Source of the DNA: Fragilariopsis cylindrus CCMP1102
Taxonomy: Eukaryota; Bacillariophyta; Bacillariophyceae; Bacillariales; Bacillariaceae
Reading direction: 5' to 3'
DNA length: 27,900 nucleotides
NCBI GenBank assembly: GCA_900095095.1
Contig: FMBT01000070.1
Coordinates: forward strand, 1 to 27,900
The notes beneath the pieces were generated by a model that saw nothing but the letters and a program-made list of their open reading frames with translations, did not search any database and was not told the origin of the DNA. Position numbers and translations under genes: made by a program. Shown here piece after piece: positions 20,222 to 27,900 of the stretch (positions are counted from its first letter, which is position 1; each line of letters starts with the position of its first letter).

Positions 20222-21719
20222 TTAATTGACGCGATGACGTTTCGCACTTTCATTATCAGATGCCAACACCTGCTCTTTAATTTTTTTTGATTGATCTTCA
20301 GAGTTACGCTTGCCGGATGTGTCATGTCCCTCTCCTACTACTACTATTTTGTTAGATTTTCCATCGTAGAGACGAAAGCAAACATCATCATCATCTGTAC
20401 CTTCGACGGTAGAGGCACTCACATTCAAATTCAAATCGTTTTTCATTTTTTGCCACTGAATTTGAACATTACCACCCTTACGAGATGCATCTGAAATAGA
20501 CTGTAATGGTATTTGACAAATCAACTTTTCTCCTGATTTTTCGTTCCCCAATGGCCAGGTAAATTGTTGCCCTTTGTACGTGTTATCCTTTTCTTTCTCT
20601 GTAGCAGCAATTTCGGTTACTTCTCGATGTCTAATAGTAGTCTTTTGGACATGCAATGCAGTTGACGTACTATTATGTTTTGGTGGAGCCAAGAATTTCA
20701 AAGATTTCCTTTTTATTATGTCCCTACCACTCATTTTATCTACCATTAAATCTGGGAATGGTTTCACATTATATGGATGGTAATTTAACCAGATATTTAC
20801 AAGGAAAGTAACTCGACGATGTCTTCTTTTTTGTAGTTTTGGAATGTCATCCTCATTTGTTATAAATTCTAACTGCTTTTCAAAAGTACCTTTTTCGCCC
20901 ATTAAGTCGGGTGGAGAAGCATGAAGGTTTCTACCGTCGAATGATGTGTGCTTACCGACCGCGGGCCAGGTTACAAATCCTTCCACAAATTCGTCTGGTT
21001 CGATCCATTCCCCTGTCAATGGATGAATACAACAATCCATAATCAAGGTTGGACTAAAAGGAAAGAACAGTGAGACAAGAGTTGTGAGAACTATAATATG
21101 GCGGAGAGAAAACATTTGAGACGAGAACGTCAAAGTGCACTTGCCTACCAATATTGGTTAAGTATGTTACTGTGGAAAGATGAGGGTGAACGTATGTTGA
21201 TCCTCCAGTTAGTAACCGTAATTCTTCATCCTTGTCGACATGAAATGAGATTCCGTTAACGAAGGGGTCCTTAGAACTATCATCTGCGTCGGAACATTCC
21301 TGGGCAGAATACCGACCAGTTTTGTGAGGTGAAGGGCGGAGCTGGCACCACCATTCTGCACCACTAGTTTCACGGTCGTAATCGAGATCTGCTGGAACGT
21401 GATGATGAAATATATCAAGAGCAAATTGTTCGAGAGCACAACGCGCTTTGGTATGTCCATCAGCTGGCATCCAGTATGTTTGTGGCATCATCACGTAATC
21501 ACTGATTTCACAATCCAACAGGATATCATCCAGCCATGATTTTTCGGTAGAACTACTTTCGTCGTTAATTGATTCTTGTATGTTAGTCATTTGAACTTTG
21601 TAATCATAATCCATTCCATTCTTTTTATCCACTAATGAATCATCCTCATCCTTTGCCTCCCTCTTGATGTTACCAGTCCTTCCGTTTTCGTCAAAGCGGA
21701 AATTTATCTCTATCTCCAT
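20222..21719 (-). CDS. Putative Fe(II)/2-oxoglutarate oxygenase-like protein with a GC-AG intron
   Basis: Exons 21719-21145 and 21053-20222 give 468 residues if the 91-base intron uses a GC donor (AG|GCAAGT) and the TTTTAG acceptor, phase 2. The nearest GT donor (21144+2) would bring a stop within a few codons. The joined protein reads LSTVTYLTNIGSPTLIMDCC across the junction. A metal-binding-like set is visible: FHVDKDEE (His160, Asp162), then FDGRNLHASP (His236), then RRVTFLVNIWLNYHP, which may supply the co-substrate Arg. This HxD...H plan within a double-stranded beta-helix is typical of 2-oxoglutarate oxygenases, but I name no exact family. The first 60 and last 150 residues are charged and variable. 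The substrate is unknown. A TTL/PLP-type and an oxygenase-type gene lying close together may be coincidence. Confidence 0.65.
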
Positions 21720-22109
21720 GATTGATTCGTTGATGGTGCTTATCCTTTACCGAATAATCTGATTCATTAAAGCACTTGTATTGGTACTACTACTACTTGT
21801 TGCTGTTATAGTTTTGATCATCAGCTAGTATCTAGTATCTAGTATCTACAATTGACACAACTTTATGAAATAATGTACATTACAGTATCGAATTGTCCAT
21901 CGATCACGGACGGACTCAGGACTGAGGACTGTGGGAAATTTTTAAGATTTTCGCTTTTTACATTATCTTTTCTACATTGAACATTATTATCTTTGTTCAA
22001 TACAGAAGAAAGTTCCTTTTGACATTTATAATTGTAGTTGAATGTTGATTTTCATGTTAAAGAATTATAAATGCGAAATATAATGTGACACAATCATGTA
22101 CCAAAAATA
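21720..22109. promoter_or_regulatory. Divergent 5' region with a heptamer repeat and two short upstream open frames
   Basis: About 390 bases separate the oxygenase-like start (-) and the DUF711 start (+). The heptamer CTAGTAT is repeated three times at 21825-21845. On the plus strand an ATG at 22071 opens a five-codon frame ending at 22088. Another ATG at 22096 opens a four-codon frame whose TAA (22108-22110) overlaps the DUF711 ATG as TAATG. These could damp translation of DUF711 if they are in the mRNA leader. Confidence 0.4.
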
Positions 22110-23669
22110 ATGCGTCCTCCACTTCCTACAATCGATAGTAAGAACAGCCTAGAAAGTGGATGTAGTCTATCGACGTCCAATAAAACGGAACATCTTTCAT
22201 CGACAACCGTTGAGGATGCCGGTCGCAAGACAACGAAACCGAAAATTCGTACGATAACTGCATTTATCAAGTTGACAGAATTTGATTTTTTGGAAAAATC
22301 TGACTATACGTTATCCATGTTCCCATCTCTGAAAGCTAAAATTGATGCCGTGGTGGATGGTCTGAAAGATCTCGAAATAAAATACCAAGAGGATGGCTAT
22401 ATCGTGGAATCATTGCGAATCGCGACGAATCCATTTGGGGTTTGGCTTTTACAAAATGATGAATTCGTTCTGGCTGATCGTTTGGAATTTTTGGGTTCAC
22501 TCTTACATCGCCATGGTATATTTGGTTGCTGCCTCGGTCCTGCAAAAAATACTAATGAATTAGCGTGTGTACGTCAAATTATAGCTTCCTCTGAGAAATT
22601 TCATTGCTTTTTTATGCTCAATGCCAACGACCACGTCGGAGCTCACGAGGCAAAAGAAATGGTATATGATATTTCCTCTGTCAATTCTCAAGGTCTTGCG
22701 AATTTTCGTTTTGCCGTCGCCGCGAAAACATGTAAGCCATGGAATCCATGTTTCCCTGTGGCGTATTACGAAGAAGAGGAGAAACGGGAGGAGGAAGCTG
22801 GTACGGGAGAAGAAATTGACCACAGACGTTTTGATGTTCGATTTGCTATCGGGCTTGAGAATTCCTCCATCGTGAAACTTCTTTTGCGGAAATGTGGTAC
22901 CATAGAAAATATAGATACAATCTTCCGACAAGGTATGGTTGAGGCGTTGATACCTATTCAACAAATTGCAACTAATTTTTGTTCTACTGATGATACACAA
23001 AGCAAAAAAAACGGTAAACATGGTAACACGATTAGAGATCTTGACAAGATATTTCGTGACGTTATGATGCATGTTCTATTTCCACCAGGTATAGCCCATA
23101 GCTGTTCGAATCATATCCACAATGGTGTTCAACCAATATCATTTCGGTTTATGGGCATTGACACAACCGTACATTTCCCTTTCAAAACCAGCTCCTTCGT
23201 ATCTGCATTGGAATGCCTGGATGAGATTGATGAATTTGGTGAATGTGGAACTATTGCAGCGTGTACTGCGATCAGTAAAGTCTTGCAAAGTATGGAATGT
23301 ATCCGTTCTACTGGATTTTGTGGGCTGGATATTCCAGTGTGTAGTGATAGGCGCTTTGTTCAACTAATCGAATCGTCGAGTTGCCCACGTCGCCTCATCA
23401 ACATTTTACCAGTGTGTGCGAATGGAATTGATATGGTATGTGTGCCTGGAAGTGATGTACATCTGCATACACAATCTGAGCAAAGTTTGCGGTCACTTCT
23501 CTTGGATATGGTAACGTTAGCAGAGCAATTAGGGAAGCCGTTGATTTCTCGTATTCTACCTGTTCCCGGTAAAAAGAAAGGCGACAGAGTCAATTTTGGA
23601 TCTTCATCCCATTTTATAAATTGTAATGTCATCTACCTGGACAAAGGAGAATGCAAAGGTGAAAGATAA
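22110..23669 (+). CDS. DUF711 family protein
   Basis: A single exon of 519 residues. Family landmarks include IRTITAFIKLTEFD, SLRIATNPFGVWLL, LGSLLHRHGIFGCCLGPAKN, ANFRFAVAAKTCKPWNPCFP, then AYYEEEE and RFDVRFAIGLENSS. Later come CGTIAACTAISKVLQSM with GFCGLDIPV, and the strongly conserved C-terminal run ANGIDMVCVPGSDV, LLLDMVTLAEQLGKPLISRI and LPVPGKKKGD (about 483-492). The family is widespread in prokaryotes and found in some eukaryotes; it has no established biochemical role that I know. The first 45 residues are Ser/Thr/Lys rich without a signal peptide, so cytosolic location is likely. The start at 22110 is the first ATG in frame and follows two tiny upstream open frames. Acidic loops (EEEEKREEE) interrupt the fold. 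Confidence 0.8.
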   Translation: MRPPLPTIDSKNSLESGCSLSTSNKTEHLSSTTVEDAGRKTTKPKIRTITAFIKLTEFDFLEKSDYTLSMFPSLKAKIDAVVDGLKDLEIKYQEDGYIVESLRIATNPFGVWLLQNDEFVLADRLEFLGSLLHRHGIFGCCLGPAKNTNELACVRQIIASSEKFHCFFMLNANDHVGAHEAKEMVYDISSVNSQGLANFRFAVAAKTCKPWNPCFPVAYYEEEEKREEEAGTGEEIDHRRFDVRFAIGLENSSIVKLLLRKCGTIENIDTIFRQGMVEALIPIQQIATNFCSTDDTQSKKNGKHGNTIRDLDKIFRDVMMHVLFPPGIAHSCSNHIHNGVQPISFRFMGIDTTVHFPFKTSSFVSALECLDEIDEFGECGTIAACTAISKVLQSMECIRSTGFCGLDIPVCSDRRFVQLIESSSCPRRLINILPVCANGIDMVCVPGSDVHLHTQSEQSLRSLLLDMVTLAEQLGKPLISRILPVPGKKKGDRVNFGSSSHFINCNVIYLDKGECKGER

Positions 23670-23793
23670 CACTGGACTACAGTATAGTATGAGTAGAGAT
23701 ACTGATTAGATAATGTAATGTGATTTTTATCTTGATTGATCGATCAATTATGATATAAATATTATTCGTAGTTTTTATATAGCTTTATTATTT

Positions 23794-26358
23794 TTACTTT
23801 TTTTTCGCTGCTAGAACTGTTTTTGTTTCTTTACCCTTCTGGAAAAACGATGGTCCTGATTCCCTTACAAACCCTTCATCGGCCTTCGCAAAAGCTTCTT
23901 CACTCGACTCAAAATGTCTCGTCTTCCATTCTTCATTTAATCTCTGAGCAACGTCGTCCATCCTAAATAAGACAGTCATAAAAGAAACAAGACACAAAAG
24001 GTTGAATAACTAAATTCCGTTTTCAAAAAAATCATGGCAAACGCAGTAATGATAAAGAAGTCAATAATCACTCACCTCCCCGTTGGGTAATAGGAATATA
24101 GATATGCAAACTGAGCTGGGAAAATTGCATATTGCAAAATTGGCTGATTACAAGAAAAAATAGTTCTTTTGGTAAGTATGGTGTGGAACTACAATTGCTA
24201 TCTGAATTTTGCCCGTTAATAGTTATAAATGATGTGCTTACCTTCCAAAAGAACGTCAGATAACTCTTCCAAGACTTTCCAAGATCGTCATGAGGACTCC
24301 ATGGTGTGTCAAATGCGTTGATGATCAAGTCACTGGCCAATCGACTCATAAATTGCACAGCGCTCACTCTTAAAATACGTTTTCTATAAAAATCTTGTAG
24401 AGAATCTTCGATCTTCTCGGTAGATCTTACGTTCGCGAGAGTTTCAGTAAGAACATATGCATCCTCGATCGCTTGGCATCCTCCCCTGAACGGAAAGGAA
24501 AAAAGTCAGTTAGTCATCGGTCTCAACAACAGCAACAACAACGAAGTGCAATATGGTAGTACTCAATAACAGTTCAAATTTTGGATAAAACACTTACTGT
24601 CCTAAATTGGGCATCATTGCGTGAATGGCATCACCCATGAGGACAACATTACCATCTGCCCAACTTCGAAAAAATTCGGGCGCTCTATCGTATAGATCAC
24701 GTTGCTCAACGGATTCAGGTGGGGTTGAATCTAGAACTGTCATAACTTCGTCAGTCCATCCCTCGTGCAGGGATTTGATGTAATCGACGAGATTTACTTC
24801 CGGATCCTCTTGGTCTTCTCTTGTCGAGCCACCCCATCCGGATGGAGCCTTTCTGGTACCAGGTGGGAGCGCAAAAAAAGCATACCATTGAATACGGCCA
24901 CCTCCGACATCTGAAGTTACAAAGTAGCGCTGCGGACCAATGTATACCTTATATCCTGTTTCGTAGTAATCATCGGTTTTAAGGAGTGTCTCTCCAGCAA
25001 AGACTGTGTACCCCGAGTAGTCACACCCTTGTACTTTTTTTCCATTTTTATTCTTAGACTTGACTCCACCCTCTGAGTACATTTGATTTCGGACTGCACT
25101 CCAAATCCCATCACAACCCACAAGAATATCGAATTCGGTGTTTTCCCCGTTTTCTAACGTAACTGTGACTCCATTGCCTTTTCCGTGGTTTTCGTATCCA
25201 ACAACTGGGTTACCATTTTGAATAAAATCTGGTTTAATTTGTTTGCATTCGTCCAACAAAATTTCTTGAAGATCTGGTCGGTCGATTACTCCAGTGTAAG
25301 CTAGTTTATTGGATTTAAGAAAAAATAGTGAAATGAATATCAGATAAAGAAACAGAAGGGAAGAAAAAAAAGCGCATCGTTCCATTTCGATGTAATATAC
25401 ATCAAATCGCGTGACCAGAGGATAAAATTTTGTAACACAATGGTGTGAATGTTAATTCTCACTCAAAAACAGCAACACTTACGCAGACCAAATAAATCCG
25501 CACACTCTTTCAATGGGAACTTGACAAACCAATCGGCAGGAGCATCGGGATTCCAGAGGTAATCAAGAGAATCATTAGTCACTCGAAAAGATCCATCTGA
25601 TCTGAGTCCTACAAAAATGTATCATTAAACGACATGAGAGAATTTCTCGGTGAGGGTTTTTGTTGTTCGCCGTCGGACAAAAAAAAAGGCAAAAATTGAA
25701 GATAAATCTGTCCGTACCATCTTTAATCCCACAAGTTCTAATTCCTGTAAAAGTAAATTTCTCCATGACACGATCGAACGTTCGGTCGTCAATTTCTTTC
25801 AATACCGATAATGCATTAGAAGCAAATTGAATTGGACCTCCAAACCGAGCAAATTGTGATGTCTTTTCATACACCGTCACGTCAAAGCCCTTTCGATTGT
25901 AGAATTAAGGGATTCAGAGGACGATAGCAAAAAATAGAACAATAAAGTAATAACATTATGTGAGTCCAACAGAACAAGTTGTGTGTATTCACACAAAATC
26001 CATTCATCGCTCCTACACCCCCAAAAGGAGAGAAAGAACAAATCCCGCACGGACGTACTTTTTTCAACATGTACAGGGCAGCAGTCAATCCACCGACTCC
26101 ACCACCAGCAATAGCAATTTTCAATGTACGTCCAGGTCTAGCTGGAAGACCTAATTTTTCGTATTCGGGAACGTCAACTGATTCGGTGTCATCAACTGAC
26201 GCGGCGGATAGTTGATGATGAAAAGATGACGACACTTCATTATTAGAAGTAATCGGGGTGGTGCGATGATAAATTTGAGGTGTTGATTGAAAAGCAAAAG
26301 CCTTCCCGTGGTTAGCTACACCAAGTGCAGCAAGAAGACAGCATGCAATGATATTCAT
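23794..26358 (-). CDS. Zeaxanthin epoxidase-like FAD monooxygenase, plastid-targeted
   Basis: Seven exons, 26358-26059, 25889-25718, 25608-25483, 25300-24598, 24485-24242, 24143-24076 and 23962-23794, join in frame to 593 residues, all with GT-AG ends. The N-terminus is a signal peptide followed by KAFAFQST, the diatom plastid transit context. Flavoprotein motifs are IAIAGGGVGGLTAALYM (FAD dinucleotide fold, Gly 85-90), VTVYEKTSQFARFGGPIQFA and SNALSVLKEID, typical of zeaxanthin epoxidases. Next come GLPYTGVIDRPDLQEIL, VGCDGIWSAVR (Asp-Gly motif) and LMGDAIHAMMPNLGQGGCQA with IEDA (Gly422-Asp423). In diatoms such enzymes epoxidise carotenoids in the thylakoid and reverse diatoxanthin formation in the photoprotective xanthophyll cycle; diatoms carry several paralogues and I cannot say which this is. 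No FHA domain is present at the C-terminus, unlike land-plant enzymes. No de-epoxidase gene is adjacent in this window. Confidence 0.9.
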
Positions 26359-26801
26359 GGTTCAAGATAAAGATAGAATACTCCGTAATAACAAGTGCTA
26401 CCTTGATTATATCTTCATACAGGTGTTGTCAACTATACAGTACGTAAAACAAATAATAATTGATAGTTGATTGTCGTTGATGTTATTGGTTCCGTCCTGT
26501 CATCGGTTTAAAGAAGCAAATTGGCGAAAGATATATGCAACCTAAAAAAGTAAAGAATTGCCAGATTTTCGTGTGAGTCATGAGTCGAGTGAGTCGAAAC
26601 CATAGCTACACGTGTAATAAGCACTCGCGATTTAGCTTAATTTAATTCACGAGCAAAAGATAAATACGAAAATAGCCTCACAAAATCGTAGGAAGTCCGT
26701 ATCTTCTTGAAACTTGCAACATACGGTACCGTAAAATTGTATTAGGAAGTATCATATTTGTACTTTCTTGTATTAGTAACAGCAAAACAGAACAAAAGGA
26801 T
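26359..26801. promoter_or_regulatory. Shared 5' region of two plastid-protein genes
   Basis: 443 bases lie between the divergent epoxidase and epimerase-like start codons. There is an ACACGTGT palindrome near 26609-26616 (CACGTG core), a possible bZIP or bHLH binding site, and GTGAGTC/TGAGTCG-type repeats at 26573-26595. TA-rich sequence dominates. Shared light regulation is possible but unproven. Confidence 0.4.
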
Positions 26802-27900
26802 ATGTTTCGACTTGCTTTCTTATTCGTCGGCCTTTTAGCAGTTGCAATTGGAAATGCTGCTGCCTTCGCTCCCATAAATTGTAATGTATTATCCAGTACG
26901 AATCTTGCCACCAAAACGAGACTGAACGCAGCGGCATTGATTGTGCAGAACAAAGGTGGTGGTCATGGAGAGCTTGGTACGCACACTGTCTTTTCTTTAT
27001 TTTGGGGTATCGGTGTATTTTTTTCTTTCAGAGTTTGTTGCTCACACTGTTGGGTTTCTTCTCAATTTTTGTTGTTGCTGTTGCTGTTGCTGTCGTCGTC
27101 GTCGTCTTTCGTTGTTGGTGCTTTCAAACTGATTTATTGACGTCGCTGTCGTGCTTTGCGCTATATATATATATATGAATCTTGAATTAAAATAATCAAA
27201 AATCCAGGATTTCAACTCGCGAAGAAATTGTCTTCGAATGACAAGATTGATTCTATAACTATATTGCAAGATGATTCGTGTAATATGAAAAGTGAGCCGT
27301 TTCAATCATACGCCTCGGACCTTTCAGATGATGTTACGGTTGTCTATGCAAGATTGGGGGACGAATCGGTCGATGCTAAAACTATGCAGAAATGGTTAGG
27401 AGGAGATGATGCCCAGTTCGAATATATTTATGACAATTATTCCAAAGGCCCAGAAGGGTCGAGTAAAGCCCTTTTAGATTGTGTGAAGAATTGGGGATGC
27501 TGTAAGCTTTATACATACGTTTCTTCGGCAGGGGTGTATCAACCAACAGATACTACTCAATTTCCTATGGGAGAAGATAGTACCCCTATCAAAGAATCGT
27601 CAGGCCAAGCCAAGATGGATAATTATGTATCTGTTGAATGCAATCTTCCGTTAGTATCCTTTCGTCCCCGTAAGTGTAATACTACTGCACATCTCACGAT
27701 AACGTTTAAAAAAAACGTAAATATATCCTTTGTTGTGACAGATACTGAACTGAACTGAACTGAACTGAACTGACTTTTTTTTCTTTTCCCCCGATCACAA
27801 CGATATCCGTCTTCCAAATAAGAATATATTTATGGTGAAAAATCTAATAAGTATGACTACATTGATTGGTATTTCGATCGTTTAACTCGTAGTCTTCCAT
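26802..27900 (+). CDS. Plastid-targeted NAD-dependent epimerase/CSP41-like protein, 3' partial
   Basis: Exons 26802-26976, 27208-27669 and 27823 to beyond the window end join in phases 1 and 1; 238 codons are present. The start is MFRLAFLFVGLLAVAIGNAA followed by AFAP, a signal peptide plus the diatom plastid motif. The Rossmann nucleotide-binding turn is NKGGGHGELGFQLAKKL. Further on come YVSSAGVYQP, resembling the Ser-Ser-Ala-Gly-x-Tyr catalytic segment of extended short-chain dehydrogenases, and NLPLVSFRPQYIYGEKSNKY followed by DYIDWYFDRLTRSLP. The last is the arrangement seen in chloroplast CSP41-type RNA-binding epimerase homologues. Such proteins act in plastid RNA stability or nucleotide-sugar chemistry; which applies here is open. 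The exon 2 donor (CCCC|GTAAGT) lies well before the end of its open frame, and the splice into exon 3 restores the conserved FRPQYIYG. The second intron carries a CTGAA pentamer repeat before a pyrimidine tract. Confidence 0.85.
27743..27772 (+). repeat. CTGAA pentamer repeat in an intron
   Basis: About five ACTGA/CTGAA units sit in the second intron of the epimerase-like gene, immediately upstream of its T-rich and C-rich tract and about 50 bases before the acceptor. Confidence 0.75.

Noticed and set aside
26941-27132. Open frame with a run of cysteines on the plus strand
   Set aside because: It runs through the first intron of the epimerase-like gene; the cysteines come from a TTGCTG repeat, and splicing from 26976 to 27208 restores the conserved GHGELGFQLAKK segment.

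Overview
The window reads as nuclear DNA of a photosynthetic stramenopile, most likely a diatom. It is AT-rich, has eleven recognisable protein genes plus one unrecognised one on both strands, and short GT-AG introns (about 44 to 240 bases, one apparent GC-AG). Two genes at the right end start with a signal peptide followed by the Ala-Phe cleavage context typical of diatom plastid-targeted proteins (AFAFQ, AAFAP). There is no bacterial operon, insertion sequence, CRISPR array, rRNA or tRNA that I could recognise. Low-complexity Asn/Gln/Ser/Asp tracts are common inside proteins.

Layout. 437-1181 (+) is a two-exon MANF/CDNF-like secreted or ER protein. It converges on 1295-3153 (-), an Oxa1/YidC-type insertase with a probable mitochondrial presequence. 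3644-5554 (+) carries a C78 (UFSP/ZUFSP-like) cysteine peptidase whose catalytic residues are present but whose frame is broken repeatedly, always in the same direction. 6456-8643 (+) is a three-exon ArfGAP with a long Arg-Ser-rich tail containing a 39-residue tandem repeat. 9336-10190 (-) is an unrecognised coiled-coil protein with coding-looking sequence beyond its stop. Divergent from it, 10581-11100 (+) is a small three-exon CENP-X/MHF2 histone-fold gene with a 16-base microexon; no long open frame reveals it. 11217-12988 (-) is a five-exon ERGIC3/Erv46 cargo receptor.

13908-17267 (-) is a 1119-residue intronless frame that fuses a tubulin-tyrosine-ligase-like ATP-grasp domain to a class V PLP enzyme (cysteine-desulfurase-like fold). 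This is the most unusual gene here. 17622-20184 (+) is a probably mitochondrial DEAD-box helicase, ending 37 bases from 20222-21719 (-), a putative Fe(II)/2-oxoglutarate oxygenase-like protein whose intron appears to be GC-AG. 22110-23669 (+) is a DUF711-family protein. 23794-26358 (-) is a seven-exon zeaxanthin epoxidase-like flavoprotein of the xanthophyll cycle, divergent from 26802 (+), a plastid-targeted NAD-dependent-epimerase-like (CSP41-related) gene cut by the window end.

The genes are mostly unrelated housekeeping functions: ER/Golgi traffic (MANF, ArfGAP, ERGIC3), organelle biogenesis (Oxa1, helicase), chromosome biology (CENP-X) and plastid photoprotection (epoxidase, epimerase). 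I see no pathway cluster. Exon boundaries were worked out by hand from splice consensus, reading phase and recalled family motifs, without any alignment or expression data.
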